Under the pieces are notes generated by a model. That model was not told the DNA's origin. It was given only the letters and a program-made list of their open reading frames with translations, and did no database searches. A stretch of DNA of 64,000 nt, from positions 220,738,545 to 220,802,544 of the forward strand of contig NC_133661.1 of assembly GCF_037893015.1 (NCBI RefSeq), written 5' to 3'. Within the stretch, counting starts at the first letter, position 1, and the number at the start of each line of letters is the position of its first letter. This DNA is from Macrotis lagotis (taxonomy: Eukaryota > Chordata > Mammalia > Peramelemorphia > Peramelidae). A program made the translations under genes and the position numbers. Of this stretch, positions 33,455 to 44,199 are shown one piece after another.

Positions 33455-33660
33455 GGGACAGCTAGGTGATGGAATGGATAGATCTTAGAGTGAAGAGGAT
33501 CTGAATTCAAATCTGAACTCAGACACTTAATTCCTATTTAGCTCTGTGAAATTTTTTAAAGAAAGATTTTATTTATTTTGAGTTTTACAATTTAGCTGTG
33601 TGATCTTGAGCAAGTCATTTAACCCCATTGCCTTGCAAAAAGAAAAAGAAAAAACAAAAA
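33455..33660 (+). mobile_element. WSINE1-type SINE split by a tiny L1 insertion
   Basis: Sense copy GGGACAGCTAGGTGATGGAA to CCCCATTGCCTTGCAAAAA. It is interrupted at 33,550-33,589 by about 40 bp of L1 3' end. The SINE sequence ATTTAGCTSTGTGA occurs on both sides of the insert. Confidence 0.9.
33550..33589 (-). mobile_element. very short L1 3'-end insertion inside a SINE
   Basis: AAAGAAAGATTTTATTTATT then TTGAGTTTTACA equals the last bases of the L1 3' UTR, as at 32,650-32,685 and 4,255-4,290. Duplicated target ATTTAGCTSTGTGA lies at 33536-33549 and 33590-33603 (13 of 14 match). Confidence 0.8.
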
Positions 33661-33813
33661 AAAAATTGTGTGTATATATGTGTGTCTGTTCAACTTTCTT
33701 TTTCCCACTTCAGGTAAAAGAGGAGTTCAAGCTTTTCCCATCCTTATTCCTATGTTTGTATATTATTTGTTTTGAGATATCCTGGTTATGAGAAACAATA
33801 AGTTCTCATTTTT

Positions 33814-33958
33814 TTAGGTTTTTGCAAGGCAAATGGGGTTAAGTGGCTTGCCCAAGGCCACACAGCTAGGTAATTACTAAGTGTCTGAGACTGGATTTGA
33901 ACCTAGGTACTCCTGACTCCAAGGCTGGTGCTTTATCCACTACGCCACCTAGCCGCTC
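33814..33958 (-). mobile_element. WSINE1-type SINE (antisense), very young
   Basis: TTTTTGCAAGGCAAATGGGG to CACCTAGCCGCTC. Perfect 18 bp duplication CAATAAGTTCTCATTTTT at 33796-33813 and 33959-33976. Confidence 0.97.
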
Positions 33959-34029
33959 CAATAAGTTCTCATTTTTACCTAATTCATTCCTCTTTCCTCT
34001 CTTTTTCTTTATTCTCTTAAATAAAACAG

Positions 34030-35330
34030 AATAACACAAAAATCCCAACCTGGACAGTAGCTTAATTTTTTTGTTTGTTTGTTTTCCCTTTGTCTTTTGA
34101 AGATATGAAATTTTGAAGGGATAATAATTTCTTTTACTTGGCCATTAGGTGGCACTTAATCATACAAATCCTTCAAATTGCTCAAATACGGTTTCTTTAT
34201 CATCTTTGTTTTTTTCTTCAATGGCAAAGTCTCATTTTTCTTCTGTAAATTTATACTTTTTTTTAGGATGTTGTACTTGATTATAAAACTTTTTCTTTCA
34301 TCCTTTGGCATATTGCATTATTTTCTTTTCTTTTGTAATATATGAGTTGCTACAAAGTCTTGTCTGATCCCAATCTAGTTTTTTGGTACTTAATCATTTT
34401 CTTCTTGATTGTTTGTAGTATTATTTCTTTGACCTGGAAACTGGGTTTTTGATAAAAACATTTCTGGGTGTGTTTAGTTTGGGGTTTCTTTCAGAAGATG
34501 GGCAGATTTTTTTCTATGTTCACTTTGTCCTTTAGTTCTGGATATTTTTCTTTTGGAATTTCTTGAATTTGATAAATAGATGATTTTTTTTTTGCTTCTT
34601 TGATTTTGAGGTTCAGGTAGTAAAGTGATTCTTTTTTCTTTTAAATGGATATTGTTGTTAGTGACAAATGTCTCCACAGAGAATTGTATTATCTATTTTC
34701 CTTTTTATATCCAATAAACTAAGTAATCACAGCATACTAAGTTCCTGAATCTATTACTATTTCAAAAAGTGACCTAAAAATAGAATATTCCTAAGCAACT
34801 GGGACTGAATCTGACAACTCAGAGCCTAATGAGGTCTATTAAGCACACAAAAAGTAAGCCTCAGAGATAAAATTTGAACCAGGAGTCTTTATTCTCCTAA
34901 GACATTGGATACTCTTTCCATTGCTTCAAAAAAAAACCTGAGTACTACGATTCTTAAATGATATTTCCTTCTGTTTTCCAGAACAGTCAGCTTTGACTTT
35001 GTTCTAATATTTCTTGCACCATTGAATCATTTAGTTCTATTTGCCCCATTCTGTTTTTCAGGATGTTGGTCAACTGAGATAAGTTAATAATTTTCATGCT
35101 AAGCTACTTATTTTCTTTCCAAGTGTTCTACTTTCATTGTTCATTTCATTTATCAGCTCTACATTTCTTCCACACAATTTATAAATTCTTGTGACTAATC
35201 CATTCTTTTTTTCTGAGATTGCATTCTGATTATTTTGAAGTTATTTCCTTCCTCTGACATTTTATCTTGCAATTATTTTAATACACAGTATTTTCTTTTT
35301 TACTTCATTCTTCTGTTTTCTTATGTCTGC
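34030..35330 (-). pseudogene. decayed L1/HAL1-like ORF1 region
   Basis: On the minus strand, with frame changes, the plus-strand span 34,980-35,330 gives a lysine/glutamate-rich helical protein. It includes DIRKQKNEVKKKIL, NAISEKKNGLVTRIYKLCG, VELINEMNNESRTLGKKISS and, in another frame, ILKNRMGQIELNDSMVQEIL. Such a coiled coil preceding a basic region (lysine-rich frame at 34,474-34,677) fits L1 or half-L1 ORF1p, an RNA-binding trimer. At least two stops and one frameshift are present. No RRM motif is certain, so another coiled-coil element is possible. A MIR-like fragment interrupts it near 34,760-34,925. Confidence 0.4.
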
Positions 35331-35910
35331 TATTTCACTTACTAGAGGAGTTGTTCCATCCCACATTATTGGACAGAGTGGTGACAGTCCTAGAACTAAA
35401 TCCCATTCCCTCTGCATTCCAGAGGCTGCTGCCTGTGTCTATATTGTGACCCCCATTTCCCAATCTAGTCTCTTTGTGGTAGGTTACCACAGGATGAAGA
35501 GCTACCTTATTTCACTACCTAATTTGGATTGTAGTTTTGGTTTATGCTCAACTACTGAACTTGGCCAAGCCCTATATCCTGCTGAAGTCTGCAGTTTCCA
35601 ATTCTTCATTGGGAATCTTTCTTCCCTCATCACATTGTCTGTTGACCTTTTATCGTCTTTTACTGGAGATACATGAGTTTAGCTCTGTGTCCACAAAGAT
35701 ATCATAATATCATCAATATAGTCTCCAAGGTGGTCCTTAGACCCCATCATTCTGCCTGGTTTCTTTGTGAGATCATCTACCAGGGGCTCTTGGTCCTGTT
35801 TCCTTGTGTTGTCCTTTTAGGACTAGGTAAATCCAGTGGTGATTTTTCTTTGTTCTGTTGTTCCATATGGCATTCTTCTTTAGTGTGGGATAGGTATCCT
35901 TAAGAGACCG
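35331..35910 (-). mobile_element. possible 5' UTR of the decayed L1-like element
   Basis: GC-richer sequence directly upstream (minus strand) of the ORF1-like region, where an L1 5' UTR would lie. A 117-codon plus-strand open frame here (35,323-35,676) resembles no known protein and is probably antisense chance. Confidence 0.3.
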
Positions 35911-35984
35911 TTTGACTAGAATCTGTAATATCACCATTTTTAGCCCCATGTCTTATATTTCCATGGTATATTACAGTACTAAGA

Positions 35985-36150
35985 CACCATTTCATTCATT
36001 ATCACATTTGTTTTTCATCAGTCTTTTGACCCAGGTAGGTGTTATCATACAGCTGATGAAATGGATGCTCAGAAATTCAGGAACATGCCCAAAGTAACAA
36101 ATCTAGTGAATGTGAGAGCTATTACTTGGATCCAGGCAAGAGTGTATTGG
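35985..36150 (-). mobile_element. MIR-like SINE (antisense)
   Basis: CAGGTAGGTGTTATCATACA, CTGATGAAATGGATGCTCAG, CATGCCCAAAGTAACAAAT and ATTACTTGGATCC in antisense order. Confidence 0.5.
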
Positions 36151-36613
36151 AGCCAGCTTGAATGAATTCATGGTAAATAGTAAAAACTAGAACTTCATTT
36201 ATTGTTTTTTTTCCCCCTTCTTTATTTTTGTGCTAAACTTAAGAAAGTCATGCTAGCAATTCAGATTAAACTTGTTTGTTGTGGGCCTATTTTGAAACAT
36301 TTACCAGCACTCTACTAAGCCCAGGTCACCTTGCTTTCAGACTTTTTACTACTAATATTTATTATAGGAAAGGATTCTTATCCTTGCTGTTCCATTCTTA
36401 TCCAGATTTTTTCCCCCTTTGTTTGAAACATTTATTCAACTTTCATTCTTCTTAAAAACCCCAATTATCATAAATTTAGCCAAAGGAGTGGAGGTGATAT
36501 GAAGAACTGGCTTAAAGTAAGGAGAGGTGAAGGCTAGAGATTCACCTAATACTCTGATAGGAAAATTTCTTTTAACAAGAGCAATACAGGGTTGAATGAT
36601 AATAATACCCAGT

Positions 36614-36642
36614 AATCTAGCATTTAAAAAAAATGCTAGATT
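36614..36642. repeat. perfect hairpin (inverted repeat)
   Basis: AATCTAGCATTT at 36614-36625 and its exact reverse complement at 36631-36642, separated by five A. An A8/T6 palindrome follows. Confidence 0.85.
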
Positions 36643-36674
36643 TAAAAAAAATTTTTTAAATCATTTAAAAAAGC

Positions 36675-36815
36675 ATTTTAAGATCTGTTAAGTGCTTTAC
36701 ATACATTATCTCATACCCTGAAGGTAAGTTCTGGTTTTATCCCTATTTTACAGATGAGAAAACTGAGTTGAGAAGTTATATGATGGCCAGAGTCCCAATA
36801 GCTAGGAATTATCTA
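36675..36815 (-). mobile_element. MIR-type SINE (antisense)
   Basis: GTTAAGTGCTTTACATACAT, TTTACAGATGAGAAAACTGA and AGTCCCAATAGCTAGG. Confidence 0.7.
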
Positions 36816-36819
36816 CTCC

Positions 36820-37655
36820 CTTAAAATACTGATGAAGTTTTCCCCTAGGATAATATGAGGTTAAGGAAAATGTATGTAGATGATGAGTTAATCTCTGTGC
36901 TTAAAATGAAAAGCAGCATCTACTTGTAGGTCAGTGGCAACACCATTTACCCAGTTTATTTTGTTGGAAGGTGACCTTGGAGGAATAGATCTAGCTAGTG
37001 AGATTCCTTCTTTTCCTTTCCTTCTTTACCACCAGATGCAACCTTGCCCCAGTGGGACACCTCTGAGATCTGTGACAGGGTTCATTCTGTGTAGAAGCTT
37101 TTGTGAAACACATAGCTGAGAAGGGCATGGGGAGAGGGAGGAAGGATAGAGGAGAAAAATCCAGGATAATGTATTTAATTTAATCGGTGCCCTGGAGTCA
37201 TTAAAATGCATCTTCCTAGAGACTCTAAAATATTCTAGCTAAGGAAAAAAAAACTCAGTACAACCGGATTTCTTTCCTGATGATAATACTTGCCTATTTT
37301 CATGTCTTAAGAAGCCATAGGACTGTGAAACACTGCCCTCTCGTGTATTAATACATGAATGACTAGTATGGGAGGCAGGTTAAAAAAATTCTCTTGATTA
37401 TGATATTCTATTTCTCATATTATATCATTTCATATCATATCATAACATATACCATAGTTTTGTCTATATGTGAGTTTTCATTAGTGTAAGATTCCCGGTG
37501 GAGAAATTCCCTTGATCGTTTCAGATCTGCAATGTGTTGGGGGATTGCCTGGACACTGAGAGATGCTTGTCATTTTATATATGATGTCATATATCATATC
37601 ATACCTTAAATATAGAAATGGAAGAAACCATTGAAAATATCAAATGCATCATGGT
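36820..37655. other. unassigned single-copy stretch
   Basis: No gene or repeat recognised. 37,410-37,605 has recurring ATATCATATCATA words. Confidence 0.5.
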
Positions 37656-37774
37656 CATTTTGAAGAGTATGAAATTATTGAATCATAAAATATTCAAGTT
37701 GGAATAGACCTTAGAGATGATCTTAATTCACACAGTCAGTAAATAAATACTGGAGCCAAAGTTCCTAACCTCTG

Positions 37775-37990
37775 ATTTTGAAAAGTGGCATAAGCCTAGT
37801 GTCAGAAAGACCTGAGTTCAAATATGTCCTAGGACACTTAGTAAGGGTATGGTGATGAGCAAGTCACTTTACCTCTACCTAAAAAATTGGGCATAATCAT
37901 ATCTACCTCACAAAGTTGCTGTGAAGATCAAATGAGATAAATAACTTAGCATGGTGTTTGACAAATTGCAAGAACTTAATAAATGTTTGT
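37775..37990 (+). mobile_element. MIR-type SINE, near full length
   Basis: GAAAGACCTGAGTTCAAATA, GAGCAAGTCACTTTACCTCT, TCTACCTCACAAAGTTGCTG, TGAAGATCAAATGAGATAA and CAAGAACTTAATAAATGTTT in full MIR order. Confidence 0.8.
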
Positions 37991-39260
37991 TCTCTTACTC
38001 AGGAACAATTAAATTATTTCATTATGACAACTAGAATTTATAAGAGACTTCTAGAAACTTCCAAGAGTAACCAATATCTAGGATTGTAAAAAGAAAGTAC
38101 ATTTTACCAAAACAAACAAATTTTAAATGTGAAATATTTGACATCATTTTCTGATCAGAATATCATCAGATATCCTTTTGAGCCAAAGGCACTCCTTTTT
38201 TGCTGATTTCCCCCCTCTACCTTTGTGAAATATTCAAGAATTTTCTTATATGAAAAAAAGAGGCATTTGTTTCATAAAGTAAAAATGAGTAGATATTGGA
38301 AAGGTCAGGGTAGCCACAAACCAAACATTATGAATTAATGAAAAAACATTTATTGAAATCCTATTCCTATTAAGTTGTAAGTGCTATAGGCAGCACTGAG
38401 TGTAACAATTAGAGAAAAGCTTCTTATGGTCAAATCCACAATTGGAAAGATGTAGGCAGAGGAATGGAAGGGGTACAGTATAAGACAGCATATTAGAGAA
38501 TTCAACTCCTGTGTAAATGAAAAAAAAACTTTTTAAAAGTTCTTAAATTTAAAAGTCACAGGAATGCACCAGAAGGATATATAGCATGACTCAGGCAGGC
38601 ATATTTAGATTGTCATTAGGTCAAATGATAGTGGGAAACTATAGGACATAAAAGCAGGACAAGAGCAAAGCCTTAGATCCTTAGAAAGCAATGTCAGGAC
38701 AGATGGCAAGGTTTGTTTCATAGTTTCATAGTTCATATTCTCTTCCATTAACCCAAGTTATATAAACAGTCAAGCAATCTGGATTGCTTGGGGCAAGAGT
38801 TGATCAAGTCAGAGTTCAGTTGGACCTGGTAGAGATGAATATATATGTCTTTCTCTTATTATTAGTAGTACATTTGAACAATTTATTCAGTTATTTATAG
38901 TATGCATTTCTTTTTATCATGAAAGAAAATTAAAATACTAATAGGAAAACCAAGGAAGCATGTGAGGAAAATGGACAAAAATAGTCTTGGAATACAGCTC
39001 TAGCAGGAGTAGAAAAAGAGAAAGAGAAAATGATTTGGAGATTATGTAAACAGTGACACTTAAACTAAATTTCAACATCTGCAAGTATTGATTGAGTCTT
39101 CTCACTCCTTTTTAGTTACTTCTCTGACTCATCTTTTACCTTTAGCATTGTCTTCAACTTTTGAATGAATAGGTACATGTTACCACTCAGCATTCCTATC
39201 ATATTATCCATCTTAGTGAAGTGGTCTCTGTGGGCAATATCTTTATTTTTGCTTATTTTC
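37991..39260. other. unassigned single-copy stretch
   Basis: About 1.3 kb with no recognised gene or repeat. Confidence 0.5.
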
Positions 39261-39278
39261 CAGCCATTTTCTTTCTAC

Positions 39279-39430
39279 CTTTTTTTTTTTTTTTGCAAGG
39301 CAATGGGGTTAAGTGACTTGTCCAAGGCCACACAGCTAGGTAATTATTAAAGTGTCTGAGGCCGAATTTGAACTCAGGTACTCCTGACTCCAGGGCTGGT
39401 GCTCTATCCACTGTGCCACCTAGCTGCCCC
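39279..39430 (-). mobile_element. WSINE1-type SINE (antisense)
   Basis: T16, GCAAGGCAATGGGGTTAAGT to CACCTAGCTGCCCC. TTCTTTCTAC at 39269-39278 and 39431-39440. Confidence 0.95.
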
Positions 39431-39440
39431 TTCTTTCTAC

Positions 39441-41095
39441 TTGTTAACGCAGCCAATCATACCTTTGGTGATATGTTAGTTTTTTATGTACATAATGAGT
39501 CTACCCTTATTTTGAGCTTTTGCTTGCTTAATCCCTTTGGCAGTTCCTTTAATGATGCTCTTTGGTGTGTCTGTCATTCAGAATGTATGTCACTTCTGTT
39601 TAGATCATGATCTGGTCTCCCATAGACATCAATAGCTTCTTGTGCTCCTTCTCTTCTATTATTTTTGCAGTCACACTTGACATACCCAGTGTTAGAATCT
39701 GATCTCTGGGTTGCCCATATTGTTTTTCAGAACCTCTTGTCTGTCAACCATAAAATCATTTTTCCTTGGACTTTGTTTCTAACTCATCTCGGCTCTCCAA
39801 GATTTGGTGGAAAAAGAAAGTGACTCTGACCTTCAGAGAATGTGTCCCATCCTATTTTTCTAACTTTGTAACCTTGGACAAGTCTTTCAAATCTCTATAA
39901 AATGAAGAGACTGGGTTATATATATATATATATAATCTCTAATGTCTCTTCTAGCTTTAAATGCTATGTGAAATCTAGTATTCTTCCTATCACAACATAC
40001 TTTGCATCAACTTGTCTAATAGACTATTTGAATTAAGAAAAATCAGACCAAAACAAGATTTACTAGATTAGCTGGGAACCAACCGCAGCATTCTTGTGTC
40101 AGAAAGAACTGTAGCTCCTTCTCAAGTTTCACCACCTCTGTTTCCTGTTTGTTTTCTAAACAACTTTTTAGTCAGAATGGAGCTTATTGGTTTTAGAGGA
40201 ACTAAATTTAGAAGTCACCTTTTAAACTGTCATATTGACTTTTAATAGCAAAGTCTCTGTTGAGTTAAAGACAAAGTAGTTAGGAAATTCAATTTGAATG
40301 TAAAAAAAAAATTGAGCCATGTAACCCATGCCAGCTACTGTATGAAGCATTCTTATCCTTAAGGAGTTTAAATTCTAATAGAGGGTGACAACACAAAGGA
40401 AGTTACCAGTGAGATGCTTGATTTGTAAAATTTCAGGGAAAGAGAGGCTATAGAGGAATAGACTGACACATACCATCCAAGAACAATGAGAGTTTTATTT
40501 TATGATTCCAGAGCTAGAGGTCAGGAGAGTAGGAATTTGTCTAGGAGAAATATAGAGAGGAGGGAGTAAATTGAAGCATACCTTGAGTTTCCCTGAAATA
40601 ATGGTCTGTGATTGTTAGTCACCAGTGAGGGTGGGTTGGGGTGAGTGGAATAAGGGAGCTCCTCCAGGACTCTGCTGTGGGACATGAGGAGGCAATTTGG
40701 CAAATCCCACACCTTACTAAGAAATTTGTGTGCTACTCTTTTATATAAATGTGGACATAACTGTACTGTAGTATATTCAGTGATAGGAACATTTATTGTA
40801 TAAATAATCAGTTGTTACGGCCTGTCTTTTCTATTTTAATGAGCTCTCTCAGTTTACTTCTATTTCCTCCTTATACAGTCATCACTTTTGTTAATCTTTC
40901 TTCACATGCATTATTTTAATAACCCTTTTACTGGGTTTTTTAACTCTTTCACTCTTCCTCCACCTCAAATATCTTACTCCTCCAATCTTTCCTGTATACA
41001 GAGAACATAAACATACTGTATTTCCTTAGGAATGAGATACACCTTAATTTTGGGACCTGAAATTTGAAAAAAAAAATACATTACATAAAGTTATT
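39441..41095. other. unassigned single-copy stretch
   Basis: About 1.6 kb. 39,860-39,970 is weakly MIR-like with a (TA)10 run. Nothing else recognised. Confidence 0.45.
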
Positions 41096-41109
41096 GAACT
41101 CAAATTTTA

Positions 41110-41560
41110 TTCATCATGAAATTCAAGGACCTTCTGCTCAAAGCTTTCAGGCATCTTTTGGGCAAGTACACTTAGTCCATTCCATTTCATGAACCTGAAG
41201 CACCAACTGTGTTTCCTTTGAAATCAGCCACTTCTTTTTCATCAGCAATTCTTTTTGCCTCATGCTGAATCATCTTTGTGAACACAGGAATTCCAATAAT
41301 CCTTTATTCTTCAATCCACATCTTCAATTCCTTCTTTAACTTGGCCATTTGACTGACTCGTCTCTCATGGCCTTCTTCTGCAGTGGTGTTTTCAGTTGGG
41401 TTTCTTCTTTCCATAGCCAGTTTTGGATTCTTTTCTCAGTTGGAGGAGGACCAAAATGATGTTCAGCAGCACAATTTCCATCCACATTTGCAAACTGAAT
41501 CACTTTGAACTTGAATTCAGCACTGAATAAAAATCTTTTCTGAGATTTCTGGTCAGAACA
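41110..41560 (-). pseudogene. pogo/Tigger-like DNA transposase fragment (DNA-binding region)
   Basis: A minus-strand frame (within 41,336-41,674) contains FSAEFKFKVIQFANVDGNCA, then EKRIQNWLWKEETQLKTPLQ and ESVKWPS. This is the Brinker-type helix-turn-helix pattern (xxAxFKLKVIxFAxxxGNxAAxxxFxxxxKxVxxWxxxxxxL) of pogo-superfamily transposases and their domesticated relatives such as POGK. After a stop and one frameshift, 41,110-41,200 gives WCFRFMKWNGLSVLAQKMPE then SFEQKVLEFHDE, the end of the CENP-B-type second helix-turn-helix. The DDE catalytic domain is not visible, so it is a broken remnant. A pseudogene of a domesticated copy is the alternative. Confidence 0.65.
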
Positions 41561-41917
41561 TAGTAAAACATAACCCAATATACTGGTAACAAATGAGAAA
41601 CAATGAGCACAAAGACAAGTGCCAAAAAGCAGGCAATGCAGTAAAAAAAAATCTACAACCACTGTATAAGACACTCCCAGTTTTAAGATCCCAAGAAATA
41701 ATGAAAGTGATCTTGTTCAATCTGGGTGATCTTTGTGAATGGTTTACTAATGTGCTGGTGCTACCCAGTACATGTGGCCAACATTTCCTCATGGTCTTTG
41801 TATTAGTGGTAGGTACAATAATCTGCTTTATCCATATTTTTGATTTATCAATAATTCCTACTAAAGTTACAATATTTATTACAGTTCTGTTTTCAGAGAT
41901 CACTTTCATAGAGTTTT

Positions 41918-42074
41918 TTTTTTTTGTTTGTGCAAGGCAATGAAGTTAAGTGACTTGCCTATGGTCACATGATCACATAGCTATGTAATTATTAAGTGAC
42001 TGAGGTCAGATTTGAACTCAGGTCCTCTTGACTCCAGAGCTGGTGCTCTATCCACTGCACCACCTAGCTGCTCC
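41918..42074 (-). mobile_element. WSINE1-type SINE (antisense), young insertion
   Basis: GTGCAAGGCAATGAAGTTAA to CACCTAGCTGCTCC, with an ATGATCACA expansion in its middle. Perfect 17 bp duplication CACTTTCATAGAGTTTT at 41901-41917 and 42075-42091. Confidence 0.96.
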
Positions 42075-42091
42075 CACTTTCATAGAGTTTT

Positions 42092-43450
42092 AAGGTAACT
42101 TTACTTTTGGCTTTTTTTTTTAATTTCAGGATTGTGCAGAATTATTGTGGCATAATTTGCAGTATAACACTGCAGTGTAATTTCTATATACATGAGTTCT
42201 GGCTTCTAGACTTTCCCCCCAGATTGTATTCAAATGCACATTTAACCATAGTGCTACCTGGGAGAAAAATGACAACATTTAGCTGAGAATTAATCATAGT
42301 ACACAGGTTGGTTTGAATGTAGTGATCAGGGAGGACTAGCTCCTTTTTCCAAAGCAAGGGTACCTCACTTGAGGCAAATTCATTCCAGGGTGATCCTGCC
42401 CTTCACAAAGAGAACTCTTCCCCTGGGCTCTGGCAGACTTTTCCAGGATTGGTTGTTACTCCATTGGATGCTTCACAGTGCCTATCTCTGCCACTTCAGT
42501 TCTGGAATCTAAATCTGAGTCATTTTTGGAAGGCAGAAGGCAATTGAGGCCATCACTTGTACCTTCAGAATGGTACTTGACTTACTGACTCATGTTCAAT
42601 TGTTATTCACATGGAACACTTCTCTACTTTTGCTCCAGTCATGCCTGAGGCTTCCAGGTCCACCTTAGTGGGTCTTATTCTAGTATTGACCTAGCCTCTG
42701 ACGAGACTCAAAAGTCCTTGCTTTTGTCTGTTCCTGTTAAGCTTGTGCATCACTAGGGAAGGTTGGGTATGGATACAACACTCCAACAACCATTCATTTC
42801 AGGACTAGTTGATTCAGCAAGTGAGTTGTTACACACTCCTTAGTGGATTCTGGCTTCTGTGGCCACTGTTCTGCTGTCTATATCAACCAACACCTTTTCT
42901 GGGGTATGATGAGCATTGGCATGGGGTACTTTATCTAGACATTCAAGGAGTGAACTGACAGAGCAGAGTAATATAGTCCTATAAATGGCAAACTGACATT
43001 GTCCTAATGTTAAAAGCTGTTGCCAATCCTACCATACTACTGAGTAACTCAAAAGTGGAAAGTTCAAGAGGAAAGACTGTTTTGATAACTTGTCCAATGA
43101 GAGATGGACTTGGATATATTGAATTGTCACATTCTGTCAACCAGATATCACATGTTCTTGATGTTTGCCTGGCATTAATGGTATACCATAATGCCTTGCT
43201 GAAATGGGAAGAAGAGAAACCAATTCAAATCCAAGAGTCTCCCAAAGCAACCAGATCATAACCAATAGTCCTATTTCCCATCTGTCAGGCCATGGGGAGG
43301 AATGGTTCTGGTAAAGACAAGTGAGAAGGATTCTTTGGCATACCCTATTAGGACTCATTCACCTTTGATGTCCATCTGTTACCCAACTCTCACCTGTAAC
43401 ACCAAAAAACTGTAGCATCTACAGTGGTCATATCCTCATAAAACTGTCTC
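42092..43450. other. unassigned single-copy stretch
   Basis: About 1.35 kb. An 84-codon plus-strand frame (43,007-43,261) has no recognisable product. May be continuous with the old repeat that follows. Confidence 0.4.
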
Positions 43451-43479
43451 AGCAAATGAACCAAAGCAGATTGAAGTTA

Positions 43480-43825
43480 GCTAACAATTCTCAAACCTAT
43501 TGGTGAGTTAGGGGGATGCCTACCCCAATTATGTGAAGATTTCCCTGACAGAATGGTATAGGAGAACAATTTGTTCCATTGACATGGAAATGGTTGAAGC
43601 TTGTCTGATATTAAAAGACACCAAGTTAATCCACTGCATCCTGTGCTACCACCAGTCATCTTGACTTTTGTTTTGCTACTGGACTTTGATGACTGGAAGA
43701 GAGAATGAGGATGAAGGCTTTGTGAAACTATGCCTCACTTAACTCTAATTCACATGTAAGTCAAGGTATTACCCCATGATTTTGTTGGTCTCTTTAAAAA
43801 ATAATATAAGAAAAACAACAATATG
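43480..43825 (+). mobile_element. old interspersed repeat of uncertain class, CAAC-type 3' end
   Basis: CTATTGGTGAGTTAGGGGGA, GTATAGGAGAACAATTTGTT, ACTGGACTTTGATGACTGGA, GCCTCACTTAACTCTAATTC and a terminal AAAACAACAAT match a repeat I remember as common in marsupial DNA. The CAACAA ending suggests an RTE-mobilised element. Class not established. Confidence 0.4.
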
Positions 43826-43954
43826 TGAGTAATCTAATGGTCAAGCCCAGAACCAGGTTGTAATATCTACTCCTAAGATGGGTGGACTTAAGTGGTGGGA
43901 TATCTCTTTTCTAATGCCACCAATTCTAGCCCTTACCAGCTCAGTCCCTTCTTA

Positions 43955-44195
43955 TTGTTGTTTTCAGTCATTTTTCAGTTATGACTTTTTGTGGTCCCTT
44001 TCTGGGGTTTTCTTGGCAAAGGTACTGGAGTAATTTGTCATTTCCTTCAACAGTTTATTTTATAGATGAGGAAGCGGAGACAAACAGTGCTAAGTGGTTT
44101 GTTCAAGGTCACACAATCAGTAAAGTTTCTGAGTCTATATTTGAACTCAAGTCTCCCTTACTCCAGGCCCAGCACTCTATCCATGTAGCTTTCCA
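43955..44195 (-). mobile_element. RTE-linked long SINE (antisense)
   Basis: TTATTGTTGTTTTCAGTCAT, GGGGTTTTCTTGGCAAAGGT, ACTGGAGTAATTTGTCATTT, GGTTTGTTCAAGGTCACACA and CCCAGCACTCTATCCATGTA. Confidence 0.8.
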
Positions 44196-44199
44196 TTGT

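Noticed and set aside
35323..35676. 117-codon plus-strand open frame as a gene
   Set aside because: No domain or motif, and it lies antisense to a likely L1-type leader.
41553..41943. Overlapping 118- and 116-codon frames on opposite strands
   Set aside because: Each is the shadow of the other and hydrophobic by composition; no motif is recognisable, and one runs into a SINE.
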